DNA of 64,000 bases from Allomyces macrogynus ATCC 38327 (lineage: Eukaryota; Blastocladiomycota; Blastocladiomycetes; Blastocladiales; Blastocladiaceae): the NCBI GenBank assembly GCA_000151295.1, contig GG745329.1:646421-710420 (forward strand), given 5' to 3'. A program made the position numbers and the translations under genes. The notes under the pieces are model-generated. The model did not search any database. It was not told where the DNA came from and was given only the letters and a program-made list of their open reading frames with translations. This document shows, piece by piece, positions 31,748-43,565 of this stretch (its first letter is position 1; every line of letters begins with the position of its first letter).

Positions 31748-33280
31748 TCACGTCGCAGCGGATGCCGCAGCGGCGGCAGCGGCGGCGGCCGCCTTGACGG
31801 GCGACGTGGCCTCCCCCTTGACGTCTTGGTACACTTGGCCAACGATCTTGAGCGCCGCCGCGCGGTTCTTCTGCACCTCCTTGCTGATCGTCTTGTCGCC
31901 GAGCACCATATCGCAGACGCTATAATCACAAAGAACGTGCGCAAGTCAGTCAATCGAGTTGCGCAATGAAAAAAGTCAAGGAAACAACGTACTCGCGGAG
32001 CACCGACTCGACCTCGAGCTTGGACCCCTTCCACAACGCCTCGAGCCCGCGCGTCGCGGCCGCCTCCTCGAGTTTCGCGCGCTCCTCGGGTGTGAGCTGT
32101 CCCTTCTTGTCGGCCTCAGACAGCTGTGCAAACGACTTTTGCAGCTCAATCGCCGACTTGAACGTGGCCACCGTCTCCGACACAATGTAGCCCTTTTCGA
32201 CCATCGAGTGCCAGTATCCGCCGAGCCCCGACAGGTACTGCTTGGCCTTGAGCGAATATGTGTAACCGATACTGTGCAGCAGCTCGATCCCATAACTCGC
32301 ATTCTTGAGTTCCTCGGCCTCCATTTCCATCTTGGCCGTGAACGCCTCGGTCGCGATCTTGTCCATGGGCGACTCGGTGAAGATTGACAGCTTGCGAATC
32401 AAGTTCTCGGCGAGCTTTTCGACGCGCGCCTCGCGCGCCTTCATCTTCATGTCGAGCAATTCGGCGTCCTTCTTTTCCTTCTCTTCGGGCGTGGGCGGCG
32501 TCGTCGTGTCGGCGTCCGACGCTGACGCCGACATGGCGTCCTTGAAGTCGCGCGCAATCGAGATATCGCCAATAATGTCGACAAACCGGTCGCCGCCAAA
32601 CTGCTGCCGGAAGAATTCCTCGGGGTTCATCATGCCGCCTTCGGGCATCGACGACTGCTTGCCGTACTGGTTGTACTTTTTGCGCAGGTCCGGGTCGGAC
32701 AGGACTTGGTAGGCCTCGGAGATTTTCTTGAACTTGTCCTCGGCCTCGACGTTGCCCGGGTTTTTGTCCGGGTGGTACTTCATGGCCATGGCGTAGTAGG
32801 CCTTTTTGATGGCGCCGGCGCTCGCGGTCGGGGACACGCCGAGCTCGTCGTAGTACTCGGTCGACACGGGTTTTTCGTCTGTCCGGCGGAAGGGGCATGG
32901 CGGTCGTGAGTGGACACATTTGCAGCAACCGCCAAGCGCGCAAAGATCAGCACCGTACCGGTCCCCGACCCCGATGGGCCAAAGTTGGGCGTGCCCGCGC
33001 CCGACGCCGATGCCGACGCCGGCTTACTTGCGCCCGTCGACCTGGCACCCGTCCCCGCGGCGCTCGCCCCGCGCGCATCGGGCTTGACGGAAATCTGGAA
33101 AACGGCAGGACAATTCCAGCACTTGACGTTGACCGCCGACCACCCGGCGTTCCCCCACACTCCGACCAAGTCCGGGTGCGTGGGCCCCGGAATCTGGTAC
33201 TGCACCTCGCTCCCGCACGCGCTGCACAGGCACTGCGCGTAAGGGATCGGTTTGCGCGACGTAATCGACGGCAGGCTCAT
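31748..33280 (-). CDS. J-domain protein with N-terminal zinc-ribbon-like module and DnaJ-X domain
   Basis: Exons 33280-32959, 32878-31993 and 31919-31748 join in phase to 459 residues. Residues ~17-65 hold a CxCxxC...CxxC cluster (QCLCSACGS and KCWNCPAVF), likely a zinc ribbon. The J domain follows at ~115-180 ([30 protein letters not shown] with intact [11 protein letters not shown]). The C-terminal half is the DnaJ-X region of Caj1/Djp1-type proteins ([40 protein letters not shown]), ending in an Ala run. It should stimulate an Hsp70, perhaps in import or turnover of organelle proteins. The frame stays open upstream of the ATG for over 300 nt as a Ser/Arg-rich sequence with no start codon. 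The true N-terminus may therefore include an upstream exon. Confidence 0.88.
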
Positions 33281-34340
33281 GTTGGGCACGGGCGGCGGCG
33301 GCGTGGGTGGTGGCGCGGGCGTCGACGCGCGCGACTTGGACCGGCTGCGCGACCGCGACCGGCGCGAGCTGGTGCCCGTGGACGAGTGGCTCGACGCGGA
33401 CGATGCCGACGAAGCCGAACTCGACTTGGACGGCGACGACGAGCGCCGGCGGAAGATGTTGGCGAGCGAGGGCGGAATGGTGGCGAGTGGGCGGGCGCGG
33501 CGAGCGGGTGCGGACGGGCAAGCAGGCGGCAGGCAGATGCGGGTCGTCTGGGGGCGCTGGGTGGGGCGGAGCTGCAGGTGCAGGAGCGGGAGAGCGAGCC
33601 GTTGCGGTGCGCTTTGATGGCGGGCCGGCGGTCACTCGATCCTGGCACGGGCAGTGGTGGTTCGGGCGCGGTCAATACGGGACACGCGGCGCTTGGTGCA
33701 GTGCGGGCAGTCGTGCGCGGTGGTGCAGGTGCAGCGGAGCGACGTGGCGAGGGCCGACGCTGACGTTGGATGCGCGCCGGGTGACGGTTGCGCTGTCAAC
33801 CGGCCGGACGACGGAGGAAAGCAAGCGCACGTCGCAGGAATGGCGTAACGCGCGAAACTATGGCCCTTTTTTCATGCGGAGCGGCCAAGATCAATCTGTC
33901 TCGCGCTGGTGGTGCGAGACGCTGCCAACGACCACACGCCTTGGCCGCATGGTTTTCGCATCTTTTCGACACGCTCCGTGCCGCGCTCATCTGACCTGAC
34001 ACGCTCTCGCACATTGTTTGCGGTCGCCTGCGATCAACCACCACCCCATCCCTGCTCCTGCTGCCAGCACACCACCATCACCGACCGGTTGTCGCAGACC
34101 GTCGCCAACCCGATTGCAACGACAACCAGCGCGACCGACCGGCACCTACTTGCTGCAATTGATACTCGGCTGCACTCCGGCCCGGTGTCCCACTTGTCGA
34201 TCGCCACCACACCCACGGGCGCCTACTTTTGGTCTGCGAACCCGACTGCCGCTTCTCCGCAACCAACCGCCAGCCCGACTGCGCCCTTCTGCACCGAAAA
34301 CCGCTCAATCCCCGTCCCTGCAGTTTGTCCACCGTTTACC
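33281..34340. other. Divergent intergenic with possible missed 5' exon
   Basis: The first ~300 nt upstream of 33280 on the minus strand remain open in the J-protein frame and encode a Ser/Arg-repeat-like sequence. The rest holds the PAM16 promoter. No independent gene is supported. Confidence 0.4.
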
Positions 34341-35091
34341 ATGTCGGTGAGTATCCGTCTGCCGCCGCTGGAGGCGGTGTTCTGCCGCCGTCGATCCAGA
34401 TTGCGGCCAGCGCGACTTGCCGATTCTTTCGCCACCGATATTCAACACCAACACGCGCGGCGCATGCTCCTCGGTTCTAGCTTCCGAAAGTCATTGCCCA
34501 AGTCGTCTTGACGGGCGCGCAAATCTTTGGCCGCGCGTTCGCCGACGCCTACAAGCAGGCTGCTGCCAGTACGCTCGCTGTCCCGCTTCCATCTTGCGCC
34601 GGTGGGCCGTGCTACTCGCTTCCCGTCATGCCGCGGGTTCGGGGGGGCGAGCGGCACGCCATTTTCGAGCAACCCCTTGTCGAGCAACCCGCTCACCGCG
34701 ACCCCACCCCTACCCTCCGCACCCTACAGACGCTGCGCGCCAATCCGCATCCGCCTCGGGCCCACAGCGCGGCCCCGCCAACGCCGACGGATCCACCAAC
34801 GTCTCCGACGACCTGACTTTTAAGACGGGCCTGACGCTCGACGAAGCCGCCAACATCCTGAACCTGAAAAAGGAGCCGCTGCCCACGCAAGAAGAGGTGC
34901 TGGCGCGGTATGAGACCATGTTCAAGCAAAACGATCCGGAAAAGGGCGGGTCGTGGTACTTGCAGGCCAAGGTCTTCCGCGCGCGCGAACGGTTCGACTT
35001 GGAGCTGGCCGAGGCATTGAAGGTGAGCAACCCGGCGGCCGGTGCCGAGCCACCAGCAGGCGGCGATGCGGGCGCCGGGCCCAAGGTGTAG
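34341..35091 (+). CDS. PAM16: PAM16/Tim16, presequence translocase-associated motor subunit
   Basis: Exons 34341-34346, 34481-34568 and 34730-35091 join in phase to 151 residues. Exon 1 encodes only Met-Ser, followed by a GTGAGT donor. The protein reads LPKVIAQVVLTGAQIFGRAFADAYKQAAA, the typical hydrophobic N-terminal helix of Pam16. A disordered linker follows, then the degenerate J-like domain LTLDEAANILNLKKEPLPT, FKQNDPEKGGSWYLQAKVFRARERFDLEL. The HPD of true J-proteins is absent, as expected: Pam16 tethers Pam18 to the TIM23 channel and restrains its stimulation of mtHsp70. A short Gly/Ala/Pro-rich C-terminal tail is lineage-specific. Confidence 0.93.
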
Positions 35092-35513
35092 TTGGAGTGG
35101 GGTGTGCTTGTTTTTTAGGTGTCTTCTTGTTGGGGTTGGGTTGGGTTCGGGGCAGGTAGTTCATAGGCTCCAGAATACACGGTTTTGCTTTGTCGGCAGT
35201 CGCATCTTCGGCACTTGAAAACGTCAACGGGGACCGGGAGAGATTTGATCCGCTTTGATTCCGAACTCAGGGGTGTTTTGGCCGGCCAGAAACGTCAGAG
35301 CAGCGTTAGTCGGCAGTGTGGCAGCGACCCGAGCAACTTGTTGAACACGGGACCGCGTAAATTTCATTTTGCGAGCCAACCGCGAGCCGATCTCCACCCT
35401 CTTCACCACCCCCGTCGCAAACCCGACTTCCGCTCCTCGCCCATCCCCATTCGAGCCGGCAATTTCAGCATTCCATCTTGGCGCATTCCAGCACCCCGTC
35501 GTAGCCCAACACC
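35092..35513. other. Intergenic, co-directional
   Basis: This is the PAM16 3' flank and DRC4 promoter. No other gene. Confidence 0.5.
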
Positions 35514-37313
35514 ATGGTCGGATCACCAATTTTATCCGCCGCCGGGTCGACCGACTGGCCCAACCTTGCCGCATCCTGGCTGACGACACTCCGAATGATT
35601 TGGCGGCCTCTAGTCGTCGCGCAAGCCGTCGGCGGCACGCAAGGGCTCTGGCCGCAAGGCCGCGTCGGCGTCGAGCAAGCAGGGCGACGGCGGCCCGCCC
35701 ACGCTCGAGACCATGACGCGCGAGCAGTTGCTCGAGGAAGTCAAGAAGTTGCAGGCCGATATCAACACGGAGCGCGAGGAGCGCAATTACTTTCAGATGG
35801 AGCGGGTGCGCCTCGCATTCCCCGCCGGCATCCCCTCTGCGATGGATGAACTGCAATTGATTACGACGCGGCGTGATGGCGATTTCGACGGGAATCGTAG
35901 GACAAGATCCACAACTTTTGGGAAATCACCAAGAACGAGATGAACGAGGCCAAGGCGCTCTTGCTCAATAAGGACCGCGAGATTGAGGAGCAGGAGGAGA
36001 AGCACCAAGTGGAGATCAAGGTACGCGCCCGTCGCCGACGCCCTCGCGCAACCGCTGCGATGTGCGCTCACGCATCCTCACCCCGCCCATCGCCGTCAAC
36101 TAGGTCTATAAGCAAAAAGTCAAGCACCTGCTCTACGAGTATCAGAACAACATTGCGCACCTGCAAACGGCGCACACCAAGACGCTCACGCAGTCGTCGT
36201 CGGAGCACGACGACCAGCAGCAAGTCCTGAAAAAGGACAAGCGCGCGCTCAAGCTGGAACTCAAGGAACTCGAGCTCTCGCACGAGGACGTGGTGCGCAA
36301 CCTGCACGGCAAGCACGACGCGGAACTCAACGCGTTGCGCGTCGACTACGAGCGGCGTGCCAAGGAACTGCAGACCAAGTACGACCGCAAGATGAAGGCG
36401 ATTCGCGACGACCTCGAGCTGCGGCGCAAGAACGAGATTCACGAGATCGAGGAGCGCAAGAACGGCCAGATCAATGCGCTCATGAAGAACCACGAAAAGG
36501 CATTCTCTGAAATCAAGAACTACTACAACGACATTACGCTCAACAACCTCGCGCTCATCAACTCGCTCAAGGAGCAGGTTGAGGACATGAAGAAGAAGGA
36601 GGAGCGCAACGAAAAAGTCATGAACGACATTGTCGCCGAGAACAAGCGGCTCTCGGAGCCGTTGCAGGCCGCGCTCGCCGAGGGCGAGGCACTGCGCAAG
36701 CAGCTCGCCAACTACCAAAAGGACAAGCTGTCGCTCCACAATGCCAAGGCGCGACTGCGCGTGCTCGAGGACGCGCACAAGAACTTGGCCTGGGAGCACG
36801 AGGTGCTCGAGCAGCGGTTTGCCCAGGTGCAGAAGGAGCGCGACGACCTCTACAACCAGTTTTTGACGCGCGTCGTCGAGGTGCAGCAAAAATCCGGGTT
36901 CAAGAACCTGATGCTCGAAAAGAAGCTCGATGCGCTCAAGCTCACGCTCGAGAAGAAGGACATGGCGCTGCACGAGGTCATGGCCACGAGCCATGTCGAC
37001 CCGGCGACGGCCGCCAATATCTCGCGCAAGCTCGACGAGATTATCGACGCCAAAAACCAGCAGATTCGCGAGCTGCAGCTCGACTTGGCGCGCGTGACCA
37101 AGGTACGGGCGGTTTTCGTCCCTCGCTCATGTATCGTATCGCGCGCTGCGCTGATGTCGACTGATTTGTTTCTTTCCCCGCGTGTAGGCGCACAACGAGC
37201 TCATTCGCACGTTCCAGGCCAAGATGATTGAGAACGGCGTGCCGATTGACGACTTGAGCTTTAAGCCGTTGGTGACAAACGCGACTGTCCTCCCCGCCGT
37301 GGCACTGAAATAG
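35514..37313 (+). CDS. DRC4: Dynein regulatory complex subunit 4 (DRC4/GAS8)
   Basis: Exons 35614-35805, 35901-36020, 36104-37102 and 37188-37313 join in phase. With an inferred ATG-only first exon (35514-35516) the protein has 479 residues, close to animal GAS8. Diagnostic stretches are [88 protein letters not shown] and [23 protein letters not shown]. Almost the whole protein is coiled coil. DRC4 is a core, microtubule-binding subunit of the nexin-dynein regulatory complex in motile 9+2 axonemes. Its presence indicates a flagellated zoospore or gamete stage. The basic N-terminus ([18 protein letters not shown]) is typical. The first exon's donor (GTCGGA) is weak, so the exact start is uncertain. 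Confidence 0.95.
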
Positions 37314-37489
37314 ACCCCAGTATATAATCTTGTTTGCTCTCCACCCATTTCTTGACGTACAAATCGCGGGCAGCGCGCGTATCTTGCTGGCGATCACAAA
37401 CTGCGGTATCGTGCGTTGCGGCAAACAATCCCGAGAATGGTACACAACGTGTCTCAAAATGAACAAAAAAGCACGCAAACAATCGATGC

Positions 37490-38192
37490 TCAATAATCGG
37501 CCTTGTCGGCGGCCTCTTCTACGTACGCGATCCGCTCCACCGGGTCCTGCGCAGCCAAAGCCAACCCAAAGCCGGGCCTCTTAAGGTGCGGCATCGATTC
37601 GGCGACATCCACGTAGATTTCCATGGCCCGATCCCTGTGGCTGCGGGCCAGGATGCAATCGGCGATCCCGAGCTTGGCGCGGTAAATCTCGGATTGAGCT
37701 GGTTCGCCTTTTGGTACTTGCGCGCGGCATCTTCCAAGACTGGAATGACGTGCAGCTGCGTGCGCACGTCGCCCTGGTGCTTGTAGTACTCGAGGTCGGC
37801 AAGCCCGCACAGCAGCCGCGCAATGGGCTGGCTGGTGTTGTGCAGCGCTTGCTCATAGTGCTGTTGCGCGCGCAGCAGCCGCTCCGTTTTTCGACACGTG
37901 GCGGTCGGCCGCGAGAAGCCCATGGCTGAACAGGTAGCAGTCGCCGAGCCCGAGAATACCGAGCACAAGACCGTACTGCGTTGCCTTGGAGTAGTGTCGA
38001 ACGCGAGCGCGTAGTCGGGTTTCAGTGTATACTTGGCGTTGCCGGAGTAGAATATGTCGCCCGGGAAGACGAGCGCCATGTACAGGTGATACCTGGAGAC
38101 GGCCTCCTCGAACAGCGGAATGGCCTGAAATACGTCGCCCTTGCCGTGGTTGTAGGCATCGAGCGCATGCTGGAACGCGACATGTGCTGCGC
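37490..38192 (-). pseudogene. Decayed C-terminal Sel1-repeat domain, paralogue of the neighbouring pseudokinase
   Basis: Minus-strand sequence parallels the Sel1 C-terminus of the gene at 39268-42815. AFQHALDAYNHGKGDVFQA matches VFRQALEIYNHGEGDVVQA, and IARLLCGLADLEYYKHQGD matches TARLLCGLADLEYYKHQGE. Likewise AMEIYVDVAESMPHLKRP matches ALEIYMDVAESMPKLKRP. Homology shifts frame at about 37985, 37885 and 37690, with gaps too small to be introns. No kinase region or start codon lies upstream. The stop codon at 37490-37492 corresponds to the end of the intact gene. I read it as a truncated, frameshifted duplicate. Three independent sequence errors are possible but less likely. Confidence 0.75.
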
Positions 38193-39267
38193 GCAGGTCC
38201 GCGTGGGGAGTCGGTCTGAGCGGAGCCAGGCATACGGCGGCGGCGGCGACAATGACGACAAGCGTGAACTTGCGGGCGAGTGCGGGTCGTTCGTATTTGG
38301 TGGAGACATGGTTCGAGATACGTCGATGGGGACAAGCGCAAGGCAGGATCAGGAAGTGCGCTGCAACAGCCGCAGCGATGTGAGCAGGGTGAAGGCGTCA
38401 CGTCATTCCCGATGGTTGTTTTGGGACGTGGCCGCGAGCCTCTGTCCGACCTCGCCTGTCCATGTCAACTCCAGCTTGCTCATGATCAGCGACATGATGA
38501 ACCCACCGTTCTTCCCTTCCCACTCTCCTTACACCGGGCTGATTCTTTCTCTGGATTTTTCAGCAAGCTGTACACGTTGTCCACCCGGTCGGTTCGTTGG
38601 GGGACGGGGCGATCCACGAATACTGCACCACTCCGACGCGACTTTCAACCAGCCGACCACAAACTATTGCAAGTCACCAAGAAAATAACACATCTATTCG
38701 AGAGTTTGCGGGATTTTGATTTTCCTGGTTGGTTTGCCCTGTTGCCAAGGACAGATGAGTGGATGGGTGAAGAGATACAACAGCAAAAGGCCCAACTGGC
38801 TGCATGAAATGGGAAACGTGCAGGCGCCGCTGAGCACCACCAGGAAAGTCGACTTTCTTCCCAGAAATTCAAGGAAAACGACCCATTTTCCCGTTTGCAT
38901 GACCTGACTGTCCGTCCCTCTTCTCGCCCCTCCCGCCCGCCGTCCGATGCTTGTATCCTTCCACGGCAAACGCACATTATCGGAATTCGCGCGACGAGAG
39001 CTGATGTTAGTTAGAAATGGATCTGACAACGGGAACACGCACTAGGAAAATGGCGGGAAATCAAAATCCCGCAAACTCTCTATTCTTATTGCCGTCGAAC
39101 AACCGGACTGCAACAGACGAACTGCGTGAGGGAGGTAACAAATTGCGATACAAAAATGCTACATACATACCATGCGCAAGCCGAACGAACCAAGCCAAAG
39201 CCAAACAATCAACACCACAGCACAACCAACTCCGCTTCCAACCCGCGCACCTGGCGCGCAACCCACC
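38193..39267. other. Intergenic
   Basis: This is lower in GC than the coding regions, especially 38650-39200. I find no continuation of the decayed Sel1 copy upstream of about 38192 and no other gene. Confidence 0.5.
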
Positions 39268-42200
39268 TCAGAAATCGGACTTGTCGAGCGCCTCGGCCTC
39301 GGTCCCGTACCCGTTCCGCTCGACCGGGTCCCTCGTCGCGAGCGCCATCCCGACATACGGCCGCTTGAGCTTGGGCATCGACTCGGCGACATCCATATAA
39401 ATCTCGAGCGCCTGATCTTCCTGCCCCCTGGCCAAACAGCAATCAGCGAGCCCGAGCTGCGCGCGGTAGTACCCCGGCTCGAGCTGGTTCGCGTCCTGGT
39501 ACTTGCGCAGGACCTCGTCCGACAGCGGGATCACCCTGAACTGCGTGCGCAGCTCGCCCTGGTGCTTGTAGTACTCGAGATCCGCGAGCCCGCAGAGCAA
39601 TCGCGCCGTCGGCGAATTCGTGTTGCGGAACGCCAGCTCATAATGATGCTGCGCCTGCCGCAACCGGGCCTCCTTGGGCTGGCTCCCATCGGGCACGCCC
39701 AGGTTGAACAGGTAGCAGTCGCCGAGCCCGACGTGGCCCAAGATCATGCCGTTCTGCGTCGCCTTGTAGTAGTAGTCGTAGGCGAGCGAGTACTTGGGCT
39801 TGATGCGGTGCTTGACGTTGCCGTAGTAGTAAATGTCGCCGAGGTAGACAAGCGCCTCGAACTGGCGGTGGTTGATGTACGCCGACTCGAACAGCCGAAT
39901 CGCCTGGACCACGTCACCCTCACCGTGGTTGTAAATCTCGAGCGCTTGGCGGAACACGTTGCGCACCGGGTAGACGGCGCGCGAGTCCGAATCGACCGAG
40001 TAGACCGACGACGCGTACTCTGACCGCGACACGCCGGGCGCCGAGCTGTGGTACGACGGCGGCCGCGGACTCGCCGGGCTGTACGACTCGCTGTCGAACC
40101 CGGTCATGGTCGTGGTCATCGACGCCGTCCGGCTCGGCGGGAGCGGCGGCAGTGCCGTGGCCGAGGCGCGTGGCGTCGTCGGTGCCGTCGCGGGCACAGG
40201 CACGTCCTTGACATTCTCGTAGGCCGCATCGAGCGCGGCACGGACTCCGTCGAGTTGCGGCCGCGCGAGCACGTCCTGCGTAAGGCACGCCGTGCACAAG
40301 TCGGCGAGGTCGGCGTCGATGCCCGGGACAGGCGGGACGGGCACGCCGTTATTGAGTTTCGGAATAAGCGTGGCAAATTCCTCGGTCGCAAATGCGAGAA
40401 ACTCGGTCTCCGTGAGCAGCGCGTGCATGACCGCACCAAAACTCCACACGTCCGACGGCAACAAAGGCATCCCGCCGCTAACCACTTCAGGTGCAAGGTA
40501 CCGCCCGCCATCGGCCGCGTCGTCCTTGGGCGACTGCCAGTTGCTCACGTGGAATGCGCCAATCACCTTGACGTTGCGCCGCCGGTCGAGCAAGATCGAG
40601 TGTGTCGAGAGCGTGCCGAGCGGCAGACCCAGCTCGTGCATCGTCTGCAAGACCGACGCAACGTCGTGCAAGATGTCGATCTTGGCGCGCAGCGGCAGCG
40701 GCGATTCGGCACCGTTGGCCAGGACCTCGGCGAGCGGCTGGAACGGCTTCGCGGGGGCCTCAGTCACGAGCGCCCACTGGTGCCCGACGATCGTGAGCCC
40801 GTGAATGTGCAGCAGTGCCGGGTGTGGCTGCCGCAGCGTCGCGCGCGCGCGCAGGTGCATGATCAAGTCGTCGGGCAAGTCCTCGAGCGAAGTTTGCACG
40901 AGGGGCCGGATCAGGACAGGGATCCCACGCAGCGTCGCCGAGTAGCACGGCGTCAGGCCCGGCACGACGAGCTCTGAGACTTCGTCAAACGACGAGGACA
41001 CGATAAAGTAGGACTGCATGTCCTGCGGCGAGAGCGGCGCCAGCGAGTCGGTGCCGTCCCAGACGTCCTTGGCGAGAATGCGCTGCAGGTTGCGCTGAAT
41101 CGCAGCGCGCTGGTCGGCGAGCTTCGAGTTGGCCGCCTCGTCCTGCGCGGCATCGTCCGGGCTGACCGCGTCGAGGAAACCGCCCACGGCATTCACATCA
41201 ATCGTCAGCTCCTGAAGCAGAGCCGGCGCATTGACGCTCAAACTGTAGTGCGCGGCCGAGAACATGGCCACGTCGCGCGCAAACGAGAAATCGGCGAGAA
41301 TGTCCTGCACTTGCCGTTGCGTAATCATTGTCACGAGCGCGCGGATCTGTCGAACCAGGTCGATCGCGGGCGCGGTCCAGCACGCCTCGTACCGCTGGTT
41401 ATCGCCGTCGTACAAAAACACGACGTTCGGCTTCATGTCCGGGTCGATCGGGTACTTGGCCGAGACGGCCTCGACGAGCCGGCTGGACTCGTCAATCAGC
41501 CGCTGCGCCTTGTGCGGGTTCTCGGGCGAGGCCTCACGCAGCCACGTGAGCTTGCGCACGAGGCTCTCGATGACAATGGCCCTACATTCCAAGGAGACGT
41601 GGAGGGCGGTGAGGTCATGTCGAGGAGAAAAACGAGATATAATGACCAGTTGATACACACCAGCCAAACTCGACGCCGAGGAAGTGATCAAGCAGCGACG
41701 CGTCCGACGGAATCAGCGCATCCAAGTCGGACGGGACCATGAACCTGACGCCGTGCCCCTCGACCGTCAACTTGTGGAGCACGTCGTGGTACATGCGGTC
41801 GGTGAGCCGGCTCACCGTGCTCATTTCCAGCGACGGGAAGTTCTGGCACAAAAACTCGTGCACGGCACGCGAGAACCGGTCGAGCTCAATCGCGTCGGAC
41901 CACTGGCGATGCCGCCACAGGTCGCGCACCTCCGTGTTCTTGATCGGCACGAGGTACTTGGGCATCGCATCGAGCTTGCGGTGAATCATGCCAATTTCGC
42001 GCGCCATCATCGAGACATTGGCGTTGACGGCGTTCAGCGTCTTTTGCTGCTTCGACATGGACTGGCTGAGCTTGGTCATGTGCCCGAGCACGCGCGCCTC
42101 CATGGCGGCCACGAGTTTCTCGTTGGCGCGCGGCGCGTCCTTGAGCTGCGAGAGCACGGCGCGCATCGCATCCGACATGTTGTTCAAGTTGTAGAGCTCC

Positions 42201-42815
42201 TCGACCTGCAGCAGCGTGTTGAGCTGGAAAACCGTCTTGGAGACGGCCTCGTCGAGCCGGCGAATGATCATTTCGTCGTGCGGCGCCATGATGAACCGCT
42301 TGGGCTTCGTCAAGCCGAGTCGGTCGATCAGCGTCTTTTTCGAGGCCAATGCAATGGCCGCGGCCGCGTCCTCGCCCACGGCCATGGTCGGCTTGCCATA
42401 CTTGATGACAAACGTGTTGAACTGGTGAAGAAGATCCTTGGTCAGGTACTCTTCGCACTTGCGGAACATTTCGCTGAGCGCAAGGTGCTTGGGCTTGAGT
42501 CTAGGTGAGCGTAGCAAAGTTTGGTGCGTCAGTTGGCCAGTGTTCCAGATCAGGATTAGGAACGCGGGCATGGGCGAGCGTACTCGTGAATCGACGTCAT
42601 GAGGAACGCGAGGTCCTCAAGCCGCGTCGCCAGCCGCTGCAGCGACGGGTCGATTTCCTGGTAGGCGGCTGAGAATCGCATCATCACTAAGGGCGGTTTG
42701 GTCAGCCATGATGTCCGTCAATCTGGTACAGACCGAGCAATCACGACGTACTATCGGCGGCCGTAAACAGCGCGCTGAAGCTCGACGCGATCATTGACGG
42801 TGGAAACGGCAGCAT
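39268..42815 (-). CDS. Pseudokinase with N-terminal helical domain and C-terminal Sel1/TPR-like repeats
   Basis: Exons 42815-42752, 42686-42584, 42500-41661 and 41581-39268 join in phase to 1106 residues. The N-terminal ~330 residues are mostly helical (PSLQRLATRLEDLAFLMTSI, FQLNTLLQVEELYNLNN and similar). A kinase-like fold occupies about 540-815. The expected VAIK lysine is replaced (PVLIRPL), the HRD loop reads GTLSTHSILLD without the catalytic Asp, and the DFG position reads IGAF. The APE equivalent (RYLAPEVV) and WSFGAVMHALL helix are kept. It is therefore a pseudokinase of TKL-like type. A Ser/Pro-rich linker leads to Sel1 repeats from about 900 to the end (AIRLFESAYINHRQFEALVYLGDIYY, LGHVGLGDCYLF, RAQLGLADCCLARGQEDQALEIY). 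Function is unknown; Sel1-TKL proteins are expanded in early-diverging fungi and usually treated as signalling scaffolds. A decayed paralogue lies downstream. Confidence 0.88.
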
Positions 42816-43565
42816 GGTGGTGGTCGTGGCGCGTGCGCGGCGCGGTGAGTCAACGGGGGCAAAGAGCAACGAGCAATGGCGCAGTCAAGCGCAGCGACGG
42901 CGTGCAAACCAGCGTGCGCCGGGATGGTGGAGCGTGGAGCTTGGTACGCCAACGCTTGAGCTTGGAATGCGAGCACCAGGCCGTGTACGAGGGTTCGACC
43001 ACCGTTTGTGCGCGCAGCGGGCGTTCTGGTCGGCTCCTGTTGTTGTCGAAGCCTTCACGGATCAAACTGGCTCGTCGAGCCTTCAGCAGTGGTGGTGGCG
43101 GCGGCAACAGCGCCAGCGGCCTCGGTCTGTCCGGCCAAGCAGAGTGCAGCAAGTCGCGACGGGTAGCAGCGCGGGCAGCAAGGCGAGGACAGCGGAGCGA
43201 GCGTGGGCGAAGAGCGTCGCGACTCGCGTTGGGCCCTCGGCTGTTGACAGTTGACGGTGGTGCTGTTTGGTGCTGGCAGAAAACGAGGGACAATAAGGCC
43301 AACTGGCGCCATCCCCAGGTCGTGAACCGTCCAGCCCTCCCCAGGGCTGAAGCACGCACCGGCGCCGCCTGGCTCTTCAATGACGCACCAAACTGCCCGT
43401 TTCCAGCGGCGACAAACGAACCGCACCGCGGCGCACCGCGCGCACGTCGCGTCGCGAGCCACGAATTGCGCCAATACCGCACCCGGAACGCGACTGCAAA
43501 CAGCGTCTATTTCTGCCTGTTCGCGTGCTCCATCACAAGCACGCCCCTCTTCTCCACGCGTTCAA
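42816..43565. other. Intergenic, co-directional
   Basis: This is the pseudokinase promoter and the 3' flank of the sorting-nexin-like gene. No additional gene is supported. Confidence 0.5.

Noticed and set aside
37490..38192. Intact small Sel1 gene with introns
   Set aside because: The frame changes occur within a few bases with no donor or acceptor pairs, so decay or sequence error is more likely.
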